From Pleomorphomonas koreensis DSM 23070 (GTDB lineage: Bacteria; Pseudomonadota; Alphaproteobacteria; Rhizobiales; Pleomorphomonadaceae): a stretch of 64,000 nucleotides of DNA. Position numbers and translations under genes: made by a program. Below the pieces are notes generated by a model that saw only the letters and a program-made list of their open reading frames with translations, made no database searches and was not told the origin of the DNA. Below are positions 43,733-55,103 of this stretch, one piece after another (position 1 is the stretch's first letter; each line of letters starts with the position of its first letter). The stretch spans positions 62,001-126,000 of the forward strand of contig NZ_AULH01000006.1 in the NCBI RefSeq assembly GCF_000425185.1, in the 5' to 3' direction.

Positions 43733-44911
43733 ATGAATCGAGCGGATAGCGGCGCGCGCAAGGCGCGGTCTTTTCATTCCCGGCTTGCCGGACTGACGAT
43801 GCTGGCCGGGATAGTCGCGGCGGGCGGCGCCGGCGCCGCCGAATCCTTCGCGCCGCCGCCCGGCACCGCCTGGGTGACGATTGCCAGCGCCGGGGACGTC
43901 GGCACCGCCATCGGCATTGCCCGCCTCTACGGCGACGGCGCGCGCGTGGTGGCCGCCGGTGAGGGCAAGTATGCCGCCGTCCTCGATCCGCTGCCGGGAA
44001 CCATGTCCGAAATCCGGCAGAACATATCCTGGCCCGGTCTGCCGAAGGATGCGCTGCTGTCCGATGGCGCCGACTACCGCGAAACGGTGTGGCAGCCCAC
44101 CTCCGTCGAGACATCGGCGGCGGCGGTCGGGCCCGACGCCAGCGCGTCGGTCCGCATGGGTGACTTCGCCGTCACGCTCGAGCGCCGGCGTTCCGACGAG
44201 AAGGCCGAGGTGCGCGTCATCGGCCGCGAGGGCGGCAAGGAGCTGTTCGACATCCGTCATACCTTCGAGGGCGACTCGCCGGCGGAGGCCAATCTCCAGC
44301 TCGTCGAGATGGACCCCGGCAACGACCACCCCGAGGTGCTGTTCGACATCTTCACCGGCGGCGCCCATTGCTGCACGGCCACCGTCGCCATCTCCGAAGG
44401 CGCCGACGGTCAATGGCGCAAGACCGACCTCGGCCTCAGCAACGGCGGCGTCCAGCTGGAAGATGTCGACGGCGACGGCGAGGCCGAAATCCTGACCATG
44501 GACGACAGCTTCCTGTATCTCTTCGCGCCCTACTCCAGTTCGCGCCGGCCGCTGGTCATCGAGCAGTTGCGGGGCGGCGAGGTCGTCGACGTCTCGGGAA
44601 AGGCGCCCTTCGTCGACCGTCAGGTGGAGTTCGTCCGCGGCATGGAGTTCGAGGCCGATCAGCTCAACCCGGACAACTGGCACGACAACGGCTTCCTCGC
44701 CGCCTGGGTCGCCTCGAAGACGCTGATCGGCGAAGGCGACGAGGCGTGGCGAAAGATGCTCGGCCTCTATCGCGAGAACCCGGAGTTCGGCGTCGACGAG
44801 TGCCTGGTGGATGCCAAGCTCGAAGATTGCCCGCCGGACAAGCTGCGCCGCCTGTCCTTCCCGGACGGGCTGAAACGGCACCTCATCGATCAGGGCTATC
44901 CCATCGAGTGA
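43733..44911 (+). CDS. Exported hypothetical protein with FG-GAP-like calcium loop
   Basis: The 392-residue product starts at the ATG after AGAGGA and has a signal peptide (LAGLTMLAGIVAAGGAGAAE). The middle contains VLFDIFTGGAHCCTATVAIS and LEDVDGDGEAEILTMDDSF; the DVDGDGEAE loop is like a calcium-binding FG-GAP/dockerin loop. The C-terminal third is acidic and ends with a pair of cysteines (DECLVDAKLEDC). No specific family is recognised. It probably works in the periplasm. Confidence 0.75.
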   Translation: MNRADSGARKARSFHSRLAGLTMLAGIVAAGGAGAAESFAPPPGTAWVTIASAGDVGTAIGIARLYGDGARVVAAGEGKYAAVLDPLPGTMSEIRQNISWPGLPKDALLSDGADYRETVWQPTSVETSAAAVGPDASASVRMGDFAVTLERRRSDEKAEVRVIGREGGKELFDIRHTFEGDSPAEANLQLVEMDPGNDHPEVLFDIFTGGAHCCTATVAISEGADGQWRKTDLGLSNGGVQLEDVDGDGEAEILTMDDSFLYLFAPYSSSRRPLVIEQLRGGEVVDVSGKAPFVDRQVEFVRGMEFEADQLNPDNWHDNGFLAAWVASKTLIGEGDEAWRKMLGLYRENPEFGVDECLVDAKLEDCPPDKLRRLSFPDGLKRHLIDQGYPIE

Positions 44912-44917
44912 CGGCGG

Positions 44918-45454
44918 TCAGCCGTCGCCGTTGAGGAGGGCGTGCGTCGTCAGCACCTCGACGCCGGCCGGCGCGATCAGCCCGCTCCAGACCCAGTTGT
45001 GATGCTCGATCACCTTGGGCGCCTTGAGGTGCGGCCGGTCCGACACCGTGTGGGCATCGGCAACCGGCACCACGCGATGGCCGAGCGCCACGGCGCGGCG
45101 GACCGTGGCATCGACGCAGAAATCGGTCGCCCAGCCGGTGACCAGCAGCCGCTCCGTCGCGAGATTGCCGAGGATCTCCGAAAGCGGTGTGTCCTGGAAG
45201 GGATCGTTCAGCGTCTTGGCGACCACCAGGTCGTCGGGCGCCCGCTTCAGCTCCGGCAGGAAGCGCCAGCCCGCCGTGTCCGGCTCGAAGGCGTCGCCCT
45301 TGCCGCCGGTATGCTGGATGAACACCAGCCGGCCGCCGCGCCGGCGGATGGCGGCGCCGAGCGCATTGATGCGGCCGACCACGCCGAGCAGATCGTATTT
45401 CGGCGGGCCTTCCCTGAGGCCGACCTGCATGTCGACGACGAGCATCACGTCCAT
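44918..45454 (-). CDS. Cysteine hydrolase (isochorismatase/nicotinamidase family)
   Basis: The 178-residue protein has the family catalytic set: aspartate in MLVVDMQVGL, a lysine in VVAKTLNDPF and the nucleophilic cysteine in TGWATDFCVDATVRRAVALG. Members hydrolyse isochorismate, nicotinamide, biuret or similar amides. The ATG at 45454 follows GGGAGG. It is convergent with the exported protein gene, six bases apart. The substrate is unknown. Confidence 0.87.
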   Translation of the reverse strand: MDVMLVVDMQVGLREGPPKYDLLGVVGRINALGAAIRRRGGRLVFIQHTGGKGDAFEPDTAGWRFLPELKRAPDDLVVAKTLNDPFQDTPLSEILGNLATERLLVTGWATDFCVDATVRRAVALGHRVVPVADAHTVSDRPHLKAPKVIEHHNWVWSGLIAPAGVEVLTTHALLNGDG

Positions 45455-45866
45455 GTCGGCCTCCCTGCCAATCATTGCAACACGTCAGCCAACCACGGCC
45501 CGGCCGGCTTGACCATTCGGGCAAACCCCGCCTTCGCGCGGCAATTTCCGAAACGATGAGCTCCGGGCGCGAAGTGGAGCGGGCACCGGGGCGACGGTCT
45601 GCCGCCGGCGACCGGGGCCGGAGAAAGCCCGATTCCGCTTGCCGCGGCGGCGCCTTTCCTGTATGCACCCGCCCATCGTTCAAGATGGACGATGCCCGGC
45701 TGGGGGCTGAACGGAAGGTGACGGCGCCGCAAGGCAAGGTCTCTGATCCCGCAAAAGGATCGTCTTCCCGTGTCTCCGCTCTCGATCTCGTATCTGTCGA
45801 GCCTTTCGGAGGGTTCGCAGAGGCTTGGCGCCGGGTGGTCGATGAACCGAGAAAGGCTGTACCGAC
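45455..45866. other. Leader region before rpsF
   Basis: This 412-base gap has no convincing gene. It contains the promoters of the hydrolase gene and of the rpsF operon. The rpsF-proximal part has several short inverted repeats, and in many bacteria the rpsF leader binds the S6:S18 complex. I cannot confirm the specific motif by eye. Confidence 0.35.
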
Positions 45867-46313
45867 ATGGCGCTCTACGAGCACGTGTTCCTGGTCCGCC
45901 AGGACGTTTCCGCCCAGCAGGTGGAAGCGATCGCTGACCAGTACAAGGCTGTCATTGAAAGCAATGGCGGCTCCGTGAAGAAGGTGGAGAACTGGGGTCT
46001 GCGCGCCCTGGCCTACCGCGTCAAGAAGAACCGCAAGGCCCACTACGTTCTGCTCAATCTCGACGCGCCGCACGCCGCCGTCGCCGAGATGGAGCGTCAG
46101 CAGAGCCTCAGCGAAGACATTCTCCGCGTGATGACCATCCGCGTCGACGAACTCGAAGAAGGCCCGTCGGCCATGCTTCAGAAGCGCGACCGTGACGAGC
46201 GCGATGGCGCTCCGGCCGGCCGTGGCGACCGCGGCGGCTTCCGTGGCGGCGATCGCGGCCCGCGCCGCGACCGTGCCCCCCGTCGTGAAATCGAAGCTGG
46301 GGATATGGAATAA
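45867..46313 (+). CDS. rpsF: 30S ribosomal protein S6
   Basis: The 148-residue protein has the S6 fold ([50 protein letters not shown]). A charged, glycine/arginine-rich tail of about 45 residues ([16 protein letters not shown]) is common in Hyphomicrobiales. It binds 16S rRNA together with S18. It starts the rpsF-rpsR-DUF2232-rplI block. Confidence 0.98.
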   Translation: MALYEHVFLVRQDVSAQQVEAIADQYKAVIESNGGSVKKVENWGLRALAYRVKKNRKAHYVLLNLDAPHAAVAEMERQQSLSEDILRVMTIRVDELEEGPSAMLQKRDRDERDGAPAGRGDRGGFRGGDRGPRRDRAPRREIEAGDME

Positions 46314-46315
46314 TC

Positions 46316-46564
46316 ATGGAAATCACCGCCCTCCCCGCCGCTCGCCGTCCGTTCTTCCGTCGCCGGAAGACCTGCCCGTTCTCCGGCGCCAACGCCCCGA
46401 AGATCGACTACAAGGACGTGCGCCTCTTGCAGCGCTACATCTCCGAGCGCGGCAAGATCGTTCCCTCCCGCATCACCGCGGTGTCGGCCAAGAAGCAGCG
46501 CGAACTCGCCCAGGCGATCAAGCGCGCCCGCATCCTCGGCCTGCTGCCGTTCATCATCAAGTGA
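46316..46564 (+). CDS. rpsR: 30S ribosomal protein S18
   Basis: The 82-residue protein shows [40 protein letters not shown] and [20 protein letters not shown], all standard S18 segments. It follows rpsF by 2 bases and its product pairs with S6 on the 30S platform. Confidence 0.98.
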   Translation: MEITALPAARRPFFRRRKTCPFSGANAPKIDYKDVRLLQRYISERGKIVPSRITAVSAKKQRELAQAIKRARILGLLPFIIK

Positions 46565-46746
46565 TGACGGGCGCCTGACGGCGCAGTAATGAGAGATCCG
46601 GCGTCGCGGCCATGGTCGCGGCGCCGTTCCTGCAAAGTTGGGATGCGGCCATTCGGGCCCGGCACCCCTAACCGCCCGGCGGCACACAGCCGTCGATCAC
46701 AGCATCGGTCGCCCTCCGGCGATCCGCGCGGGACAGCGAGAGAGAC

Positions 46747-47682
46747 GTGAACGGACTTCTTCTCGGCATCGCCGCAGGTGCCGCCTCCGCCCTGCTTTTC
46801 GCGGCCGTCACCAGTGGCGGTGCCCTCGGCACGCCGCTGTTCTTCGTGTCCGCCCTTCCCGTCGCCATCGTTACCATCGGCTGGGGAACCCTGGCCGGCC
46901 TTGCCGCCGTGTTCGCCGCCTTTGTCGGCCTTGGCGCCGTCATCTCGTGGAAGGCGGCGCTGCTGCATGCGCTGGTGGTCGCCGCTCCGATGGCCTTCTA
47001 CAGCTATCTCGTCGGCCTCGGCCGGCCGCTCGACGCCGAGGGCAAGAGCTTCGAGTGGTATCCGCTCGGCCGCGTCTTCACGGCCATGGTGCTGATCACC
47101 GCCGCCAGCATCATCGGCGTTGGCGTGTTCGTCGGCTTCGACATCGAGATGACGGCCCGCGAGGTCGCCGACATGCTGGTCGCCATGAGTCAGGGTGAGC
47201 CCGGCGCGCCGACGCGCGAGGACCTGATGCCGGGCCTCGTTCTCTACATGCGCCTGATGCCTTTCGCGCTCGGCATGTTCTGGCTGGTGCTGTCGGCGTT
47301 CAATCTCTGGCTGGGCGGCCGCGTCGCCCGCATGTCCGGCCGGCTCAAGCGCGGCGACGATCCGATCGCCGAGACGCTGTCGCTGCCGGTCTGGCTGATC
47401 GGCGTGCTGCTCGCCGCCGCCCTCCTTGCCGGGCTCGACGGCGGGCTCGGCCTGGCGGCCGGCGTCATCGCCGGCTCGATCGGCATGGGCTTCGCGATGG
47501 TCGGCTTTGCCGTGCTGCACGTCTACGTGCGCGGCAACCCGGCCGCGCCGCTGATCCTCGGCGTCACCTACGGCGCCACCTTCGTCCTTTCGATTCCCCT
47601 CGTTCCGCTGGCCATCGCCGGCATCCTCGACGGACCGCTCGGCCTCCGGGCCAGGCGGCTCGGCAGAAGTCCGGGCGCCTGA
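46747..47682 (+). CDS. DUF2232 integral membrane protein
   Basis: The 311-residue protein has about eight hydrophobic segments, for example [20 protein letters not shown] and a cluster at its end. DUF2232 proteins sit between rpsR and rplI in many alphaproteobacteria; their role is unknown. It starts with GTG at 46747 behind GAGAGAG. Confidence 0.85.
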   Translation: MNGLLLGIAAGAASALLFAAVTSGGALGTPLFFVSALPVAIVTIGWGTLAGLAAVFAAFVGLGAVISWKAALLHALVVAAPMAFYSYLVGLGRPLDAEGKSFEWYPLGRVFTAMVLITAASIIGVGVFVGFDIEMTAREVADMLVAMSQGEPGAPTREDLMPGLVLYMRLMPFALGMFWLVLSAFNLWLGGRVARMSGRLKRGDDPIAETLSLPVWLIGVLLAAALLAGLDGGLGLAAGVIAGSIGMGFAMVGFAVLHVYVRGNPAAPLILGVTYGATFVLSIPLVPLAIAGILDGPLGLRARRLGRSPGA

Positions 47683-47741
47683 CGGCCCCGATCACCAACG
47701 GCGGCGATGCCGCGACAGACAGACAGACTGGAGTACAGAAA

Positions 47742-48305
47742 ATGAAGGTCATCCTTCTCGAACGCGTCGGCAGGCACGGCACCCTCGGCGAGACCGTCAA
47801 GGTCCGCGACGGCTTTGCCCGCAACTACCTGCTGCCGCAGGGCAAGGCGCTGCGCGCCACCAAGGAGAACCAGGCCCGCTTCGATCGCGAGCGCGCCGCC
47901 CTCGAGGTCCGCAACGCCGAGCGCAAGTCGTCGGCCGAGCAGATCAAGATCGGTCTCGACCAGCGCTCGTTCACGGTGATCCGTCAGGCCGCCGAAACCG
48001 GCCAGCTCTATGGTTCGGTCGCCGCCCGCGACATCGTCGACATTCTGGCCGCCGCCGGCGAGACCGTCAGCCGCTCGCAGGTCGACATCAACACGCCGAT
48101 CAAGAACCTCGGCGTCCACAAGGTGGATATTATTCTGCACGCCGACGTGCACGCCACCATCACCCTCAACATCGCCCGCTCCGAGGACGAGGCCCAGCGC
48201 CAGGCCAAGGGCGAGGACGTCACCGCCGGCGCCCGCGAGGAGACCTTCGTGCGCGAGGTCGGCTCGGTGCTCGACGAAGAGGGCATGGACCGCGAGGAAC
48301 TCTGA
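47742..48305 (+). CDS. rplI: 50S ribosomal protein L9
   Basis: The 187-residue protein has the N-terminal signature [20 protein letters not shown] with [16 protein letters not shown] and the C-terminal rRNA-binding domain ([33 protein letters not shown]). A short acidic tail extends it beyond the E. coli length of 149, as is usual in this class. A terminator follows. Confidence 0.98.
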   Translation: MKVILLERVGRHGTLGETVKVRDGFARNYLLPQGKALRATKENQARFDRERAALEVRNAERKSSAEQIKIGLDQRSFTVIRQAAETGQLYGSVAARDIVDILAAAGETVSRSQVDINTPIKNLGVHKVDIILHADVHATITLNIARSEDEAQRQAKGEDVTAGAREETFVREVGSVLDEEGMDREEL

Positions 48306-48340
48306 GCCGCCTCGGCGTCTCCCTTGCCGAAATGGAATCG

Positions 48341-48372
48341 CCCCGGACCTTTGGGTCCGGGGTTTTTCCTTT
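48341..48372 (+). terminator. Rho-independent terminator of the rpsF-rplI operon
   Basis: CCCCGGACC (48341-48349), loop TTTG and GGTCCGGGG (48354-48362) are followed by TTTTTCCTTTT. It lies 36 bases after the rplI stop. Confidence 0.92.
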
Positions 48373-48486
48373 TAGAACAAGGGGCTCCGAGTCGGCGGTG
48401 GCGATGCCGATCAGCGGCGAGAGTCAATGGCCTTCGTCGGGGAATCCGATTCCGGTGTGAATAACGGGAGTCGGCGATAACTGCCG

Positions 48487-48501
48487 CGTCCTGTCAGGAC
48501 G
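48487..48501. other. 15-bp palindrome upstream of dnaB
   Basis: CGTCCTG-T-CAGGACG is a perfect inverted repeat 59 bases before the dnaB start. It could be a regulator site or a short hairpin in the leader. No known regulator is assigned. Confidence 0.3.
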
Positions 48502-48559
48502 GTGGCTTGATACTGTCCCGTCTTCACTCCGCCGGTCTGAACAGGAATACGCCGCTCCC

Positions 48560-50047
<1,488 letters not shown>

Positions 50048-50077
50048 AGGCAATCTTTCCTGCCCGAGGGGCGCCTG

Positions 50078-50728
50078 TCAGGCCAGCAGGTCGTCGACGA
50101 AGCGGCCGATGCCCTCGGCGGCGCGGGTGCGGCAGCTGCGCTCGGCCCTGAGGATGGCGGTGAGGTCGGCGAAGGCGGCATCAAGGTCGTCGTTGACGAC
50201 GACATAATCGAAGTTCGGCCATTCGGCGATCTCGCGGCGGGCGTTGACCAGCCGCTTCTCGATCACCTCCGGCGCGTCCTCGGCCCGGCGGGTAAGGCGC
50301 GAGCGCAGCTCGCTCATCGACGGCGGCAGGATGAACACCGACACCACGTCGTCGGCCATCTTCTCCCGCAACTGGGCGGCGCCCTGCCAGTCGATGTCGA
50401 ACAGCACGTCGCGGCCGGCGCTCAGCGCTTCCTCCACCGGCGCCCGTGGCGTGCCGTAGTAGTTGCCGTGCACCTCGGCCCATTCCAGCAGCTCGCCGCC
50501 GTCGCGCATCGACAGGAAGCGCTGCTGCGAGATGAAGTGGTAGTGGACGCCGTTGATCTCGCTCGGCCGGCGATCACGCGTCGTCACCGAGATCGACAGC
50601 GTCATGTCGCGGTCGGTGTCGAGGATATTGCGCGACAGCGTGCCCTTGCCGGCGCCCGACGGCGAGGAAATGACGAACATCAGTCCGCGGCGGGGAAAGC
50701 GGACGTGCCTCGGCTCGTGGGTCACCAT
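50078..50728 (-). CDS. gmk: Guanylate kinase
   Basis: The 216-residue enzyme phosphorylates GMP to GDP. It has the P-loop [11 protein letters not shown], the GMP-binding [20 protein letters not shown] and the lid region [19 protein letters not shown] at 50737, overlapping the YicC stop as GTGA, is an alternative start three codons upstream. The yicC-gmk order is conserved across proteobacteria. Confidence 0.97.
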   Translation of the reverse strand: MVTHEPRHVRFPRRGLMFVISSPSGAGKGTLSRNILDTDRDMTLSISVTTRDRRPSEINGVHYHFISQQRFLSMRDGGELLEWAEVHGNYYGTPRAPVEEALSAGRDVLFDIDWQGAAQLREKMADDVVSVFILPPSMSELRSRLTRRAEDAPEVIEKRLVNARREIAEWPNFDYVVVNDDLDAAFADLTAILRAERSCRTRAAEGIGRFVDDLLA

Positions 50729-50733
50729 GGCGA

Positions 50734-51618
50734 TCACTCGACGTTCTGCACCTGCTCCTTGAACTGATCGACCACCGCCTTCAGGGCGAGACCGATCCGC
50801 GTCAGGGCGGTGTCGTTGGATTTGGAACAGAGGGTGTTGGATTCCCGGTTGAACTCCTGCGCCAGGAAGTCCAGCCGACGGCCGACGGCGGCGTCGCCGG
50901 CCAGGAGTTCGCGCGCCTGGGCGATATGCGCCTTCAGGCGGTCGATCTCCTCGCGCACATCGGCGCGGGTGGCAATCAGCGCCGCCTCGACGTGCAGGCG
51001 CTGCGGGTCGATGTCGTCGCGGGCGAGCAGCGCGGCGAGTTGCTCCTCCAGCCGGTCGCGGATCGCTTCCGGTGTGCGGGTGGGCAGCGCCTCGGCTTCC
51101 GCGACGAGGCGGGCGATCTCGTCCACCTGATCGCCGAGGATGCGGGCGAGCGCCACGCCCTCGGAAGCGCGCGAGGCCTGGAAATCGGCAAGCGCCCGGC
51201 TGAAAGCGATGATCAGCTCGGCCTCGAAGGCGTGTGCCGCCGCCTCGTCGGGCGCCGCCTCGACCACATCGACGACGCCGCGCACCGCCAGAAGGCCGTC
51301 GAGGGAAGCGTCGCGGATGCCCGGCGTGCCGGCGTAGCGGCGAGCGGTGTCGATCAGCGCCGCCAGCAGTCCCTCGTCGATGCGGAAGGTCTGCGACGAC
51401 GTCTCGCGCGTCACCGTCAGGGTGATCGACACGTTGCCGCGGCCGAGCGCCGCCGACGCGGTGCGGCGCACCGCCACTTCCACGGCATCGAAGCCGGGCG
51501 GCAGGCGCAGCCGGAGGTCGAGCCCACGGCCGTTGACGGAGCGCAGCTCCCAGGCGAAGCGGTTGCCGCCGGCAGAGCCGTCGAGGCGCGCAAATCCTGT
51601 CATGCTGTTGAGCGGCAT
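50734..51618 (-). CDS. YicC-family endoribonuclease
   Basis: The 294-residue protein begins [20 protein letters not shown] with [18 protein letters not shown], and its C-terminal DUF1732 part has [18 protein letters not shown] and [20 protein letters not shown]. Members are now regarded as endoribonucleases. It is directly upstream of gmk. Confidence 0.95.
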   Translation of the reverse strand: MPLNSMTGFARLDGSAGGNRFAWELRSVNGRGLDLRLRLPPGFDAVEVAVRRTASAALGRGNVSITLTVTRETSSQTFRIDEGLLAALIDTARRYAGTPGIRDASLDGLLAVRGVVDVVEAAPDEAAAHAFEAELIIAFSRALADFQASRASEGVALARILGDQVDEIARLVAEAEALPTRTPEAIRDRLEEQLAALLARDDIDPQRLHVEAALIATRADVREEIDRLKAHIAQARELLAGDAAVGRRLDFLAQEFNRESNTLCSKSNDTALTRIGLALKAVVDQFKEQVQNVE

Positions 51619-51778
51619 GGTGTGTCCTCCGATCCGAACCGGCTTTTACACCAGCCGGCCGGGGCGCCAAGCGAAAAATGCCGACCGACCCGAACCGCCG
51701 GCGGCGGTACCGGCCTTCACAGCCTTCCGACACGGACATAAAGTCCGATTCCCGTTCCGCGAACCAAGGGAGATTGCC

Positions 51779-52831
51779 ATGGAATACCGTCTGCTGGGCC
51801 GTTCGGGCCTCAAGGTTTCCACCCTCACCATGGGCACCATGACCTTCGGCGGCAAAGGCAACTTCGCCAAGGTCGGCGCCGTCGGTCCGGCCCAGGCGGC
51901 GCGGATCGTCGACCTCTGCGTCGACGCCGGTATCAACATGATCGACACCGCCGATGCCTATTCCGACGGCCTCTCCGAGGAGATCATCGGCGACCTCCTC
52001 AAGACGCGGCAGGGCAAGGGCATCCTCGTCGCCACCAAGGTGCGCTTTCCGACCGGTCCCGGTCCCAACGATCGCGGCCTCAGCCGCCATCACATCATCG
52101 CGGGATGCGAGGCCAGCCTGAGGCGCCTCAAGACCGACACCATCGACCTCTACCAGGTGCACCAGTGGGACGGCCTGACGCCGGTCGAGGAGTTCATGGA
52201 AGCGCTGGACAGCCTCGTCCGCGCCGGCAAGGTGCGCTATGTCGGCTGCTCCAACTTCTCCGGCTGGCACATCATGAAGGCGCTCGGCGCCGCCGCCGCC
52301 GAGCATCGCCAGCGCTTCGTGTCGCAGCAGATCCATTACACACTGGAGGCGCGCGAAGCCGAGTACGAGCTGGTACCGATTTCGCTCGACCAGGGGCTCG
52401 GCATCCTGGTGTGGAGCCCGCTGGCCGGCGGTCTCCTGTCGGGCAAGCACCGGCGCAACGCGGAGGCGCCCGAAGGCTCGCGGCAGCTTGCAGGCTGGAC
52501 CGAGCCGCCGATCCGCGACGAGAACCGCCTCTGGAACATCGTCGACACGCTGGTGGACATCGCCGGCGCGCGGGGCGTCAGCGGCGCGCAGGTGGCGCTC
52601 GCCTGGCTGCTCGGCCGGCCGGGCGTGACGTCGGTGGTGATCGGCGGCCGCACCGAAGCGCAGTTCGCCGACAACCTCAAGGCGGCCGATCTCAAGCTCT
52701 CCGCCGACGAGCGCCGGCGGCTCGACGAGGTCAGCGCGCTGCCGCTCCTCTACCCCTACTGGCACCAGATCCAGACGGCCAAGGACCGGCTCGGCCCATC
52801 CGACCTCAGCCTGTTCGGGCTGGCGCCGTAG
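51779..52831 (+). CDS. Aldo/keto reductase
   Basis: The 350-residue TIM-barrel enzyme has the catalytic tetrad in [12 protein letters not shown] (Asp, Tyr), LVATKVRF (Lys) and YQVHQWDG (His), and the NADPH site near [15 protein letters not shown]. The family reduces aldehydes and ketones. AAGGGAG precedes the ATG. It stands alone and converges on the LacI-type regulator gene, with a long palindrome between the two. Confidence 0.92.
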   Translation: MEYRLLGRSGLKVSTLTMGTMTFGGKGNFAKVGAVGPAQAARIVDLCVDAGINMIDTADAYSDGLSEEIIGDLLKTRQGKGILVATKVRFPTGPGPNDRGLSRHHIIAGCEASLRRLKTDTIDLYQVHQWDGLTPVEEFMEALDSLVRAGKVRYVGCSNFSGWHIMKALGAAAAEHRQRFVSQQIHYTLEAREAEYELVPISLDQGLGILVWSPLAGGLLSGKHRRNAEAPEGSRQLAGWTEPPIRDENRLWNIVDTLVDIAGARGVSGAQVALAWLLGRPGVTSVVIGGRTEAQFADNLKAADLKLSADERRRLDEVSALPLLYPYWHQIQTAKDRLGPSDLSLFGLAP

Positions 52832-52843
52832 GCGGGCAGGAGC

Positions 52844-52933
52844 GCCCGATATCCGAAGCGCCTCTTCCGGCCCGAGATCCTCCGCGAAGGCAGAGGATCT
52901 CGGGCCGGAAGGTCGCCAGTATCGATATCGGGC
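52844..52933. repeat. Palindromic repeat family, copy A, between convergent genes
   Basis: The core is a perfect 19-bp inverted repeat (52864-52882 and 52893-52911; arm CTTCCGGCCCGAGATCCTC) around CGCGAAGGCA. An outer perfect 10-bp pair GCCCGATATC/GATATCGGGC encloses it (52844-52853, 52924-52933). The core shares CGGCCCGAGAT and the CGCGAAGGC centre with copy B at 62105-62195. It may end transcription in both directions. Confidence 0.75.
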
Positions 52934-52949
52934 AGCCCGGCGATCGTTG

Positions 52950-54032
52950 TCAAACCTTGCGCGGCGGCGCCGTCGATTGGCCGACCACCAGTTCGATCGG
53001 CAGCTCGACCACCCGGCCGCCGGCACCGTCCGGCTGGTCGCCGAGGATCAGTTCCACCGCCGCCTCGCCCTTGGCGATACCCGGCTGGCTGATGGTGGTG
53101 AGCGGCGGGCGGAAGCTCGCCGCCTCCTCGATGCCGTCGAAGCCGACCACCGAGAAATCGTCGGGCACCTTGTGGCCGAGCGACTGAAGATAGGTGATGA
53201 CGTGCAGCGCCACCCGGTCGGAGGTGCAGATGAAGGCGGTGGTGTCGGGATTGGCGGCCAGCACGGCGTCGACGCCGGTGTGGACGCCTTCGTCGTCGGA
53301 GCCGGTCTCGAACACCGGCTGCGGCGGCAGGCCGGCGGCCCGGAACACGTCGCGATAGCCGGAAAGACGCTGCCTCACCACCTCGAAGGACGAGCGCTCG
53401 GCGCGGACGTCGTCGACGAAGCCGAGGCGCACCTCCTTCTCGGTCTCGAAGGTCAGCACGGCGAAATGCCGGTGACCGAGGTCGACAAGATGCTGCGCCG
53501 CCGCGCAGGCGCCTCGATAGTCGTCGATTCGTACGACGTCGAAGCCGGGGCCGACGGGAAAGTCCACGGCCACGAAGGGTAGACCGCGCTTCTCGGCCAG
53601 CTCGACCAGCATGCTGCCTTCGTTGAGGCAGTTGAGGATGAAGCCGTCGACCAGAGCGGTGCGGATGTTCCAGGCGGCGATCTCGTCGTCGGTGGCCGAC
53701 ACCAGCGAGATGCCGGCGCCGCGCGCCTCGCAGGCGCGGGCGACGCCGGACAGGAACAGGCGGGTATACTGGTCGTCGAAGAAACCGTTGAGCGGCCCGA
53801 CGGCGACGACGCCGATGGCGTTGACGCGGCCAGCCCTGAGCAGGCGGCCGCGCGGGTCGGGGCCACGATAGCCGAGCGATCGCGCCGCCTCCTCGACCCG
53901 CTCGCGGAGCTGGTCGGAGACGAGGCCCGGCCGGTTGAAGACGTTGGAGACCGTGCCCTGGCTGACACCGGCGGCGCGCGCCACGTCGGCGAGCTTCACG
54001 GTCTTGGTCTGCGGAGTTGAACTTTCACCCAT
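52950..54032 (-). CDS. LacI-family transcriptional regulator
   Basis: The 360-residue regulator has a LacI helix-turn-helix ([40 protein letters not shown]) and a periplasmic-binding-protein-like sugar domain ([60 protein letters not shown]). It has no sugar genes beside it. A 12-bp string upstream of it also occurs inside the 22-32 kb sugar cluster, which is a possible target. Confidence 0.93.
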   Translation of the reverse strand: MGESSTPQTKTVKLADVARAAGVSQGTVSNVFNRPGLVSDQLRERVEEAARSLGYRGPDPRGRLLRAGRVNAIGVVAVGPLNGFFDDQYTRLFLSGVARACEARGAGISLVSATDDEIAAWNIRTALVDGFILNCLNEGSMLVELAEKRGLPFVAVDFPVGPGFDVVRIDDYRGACAAAQHLVDLGHRHFAVLTFETEKEVRLGFVDDVRAERSSFEVVRQRLSGYRDVFRAAGLPPQPVFETGSDDEGVHTGVDAVLAANPDTTAFICTSDRVALHVITYLQSLGHKVPDDFSVVGFDGIEEAASFRPPLTTISQPGIAKGEAAVELILGDQPDGAGGRVVELPIELVVGQSTAPPRKV

Positions 54033-54256
54033 CTGTCCGTCCCGATGCGCCGGCGACCGGCAAACTGACGAGGGACAACGGCGTCTCTCTTCCCGAGGCC
54101 GCTACTAAAGCCCGCGCGACACCCGGCCGGAACCGGCGGCGTCGCCCGGAAAGCCAGCCACCCATGCCCCCCGGCAAGCGGCCGACCGATCCTGCGCCCT
54201 CCGGCGGAGAGCCCGCCAGGGCCAGAGGGGACCCGTCGACGATGCGACCGATCCGG

Positions 54257-54268
54257 TTGAAACGATAT
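54257..54268. promoter_or_regulatory. LacI-type operator candidate upstream of the LacI gene
   Basis: TTGAAACGATAT matches 28531-28542 exactly. On the minus strand it reads ATATCGTTTCAA, like a LacI-family half-site. It lies 225 bases upstream of the regulator start, so it would control a distal promoter, if real. Confidence 0.3.
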
Positions 54269-54290
54269 ACGCAAAACCCGCGAGGACGAC

Positions 54291-54311
54291 AAGAAAGTTG
54301 CGTTTCGCAAC
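54291..54311 (-). terminator. Rho-independent terminator of the hslV-hslU-moeB-like operon
   Basis: On the minus strand GTTGCG-AAA-CGCAAC is followed by TTTCTT. It lies 20-40 bases after the stop of the adenylyltransferase gene. Confidence 0.65.
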
Positions 54312-54330
54312 GTTTCTCCGCCCCACCGGC

Positions 54331-55080
54331 TCATCTCCGACGGCGATAGCGCACCGTCTCGAAGCGCATGCCGAGCGTGTCGACCATCAGCAGGCGGCCG
54401 GTCAGCGGCTCGCCGGCGCCGGTGATCAGCTTGATGACTTCCATGGCGGCCAGCGAGCCGAGCACGCCCGGCAAGGCGCCGATCACGCCGGCCAGCGCGC
54501 AACTGGGCACCGTGCCGTCGGGCGGCGGCGCCGGAAAGAGGTCGCGGTAGCGTGGATTGGGTTGGCCATCGGCATCGGCGAGGTGCGGCAGCAGCGTGGT
54601 GATCGAGCCGTCGAAGCCCTGGATCGCCGCGGTGACCAGCGGCTTTCCGAGCGCCTCGGCGGTGTCGGCGACGAGATAGCGCGTCGCGAAATTGTCCGAG
54701 CCGTCGACGATCACGTCGTAGCCGGCGAGCAGTTCGGCGGCGTTGTCGGCATCGAGCCGGACGGCGTGCGGCTCGACGACGACGTGCCGGTTGAGCCGGC
54801 CGACCGCCGCCGCGGCGCTCGCCGCCTTGGGGCGGCCGAGGTCGGCTTCGGCGTGGATCACCTGTCGTTGCAGGTTGGACAGGCTGACCGCGTCGTCGTC
54901 GACGATGCCGAGGCGGCCGATGCCGGCGGCGGCGAGATAGAGAATGGCCGGGCTGCCGAGGCCGCCCGCCCCCACCAGCAGCACGCTGGCCGCCTTCAGC
55001 TTCTGCTGGCCGGGCCCGCCGACGCCGGCGAGCACGATGTGGCGGGCGTAGCGGGCGGTTTCCTCCGGAGATAGCGCCAT
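54331..55080 (-). CDS. ThiF/MoeB-family adenylyltransferase
   Basis: The 249-residue protein has the Rossmann ATP site VLLVGAGGLGSPAILYLAAA, VDDDAVSLSNLQRQVIH, the catalytic aspartate in VIVDGSDNFATRYLV, and GVLGSLAAMEVIKLITG. It adenylates the C-terminus of ThiS/MoaD-like sulfur carriers. The zinc cysteine pairs of many MoeB proteins are not obvious (one C in PSCALAGV). The ATG at 55080 matches the usual MALSPEE start; a GTG at 55107 that overlaps the hslU stop is an alternative. It is last in the hslV-hslU operon. Confidence 0.88.
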   Translation of the reverse strand: MALSPEETARYARHIVLAGVGGPGQQKLKAASVLLVGAGGLGSPAILYLAAAGIGRLGIVDDDAVSLSNLQRQVIHAEADLGRPKAASAAAAVGRLNRHVVVEPHAVRLDADNAAELLAGYDVIVDGSDNFATRYLVADTAEALGKPLVTAAIQGFDGSITTLLPHLADADGQPNPRYRDLFPAPPPDGTVPSCALAGVIGALPGVLGSLAAMEVIKLITGAGEPLTGRLLMVDTLGMRFETVRYRRRR

Positions 55081-55103
55081 GATGTCTTCCCCGAAGGAGG
55101 CCG

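Noticed and set aside
54297-54311. GTTGCG-TTT-CGCAAC as a regulator operator
   Set aside because: On the minus strand it is followed by TTTCTT directly after an operon end, so a terminator explains it better.
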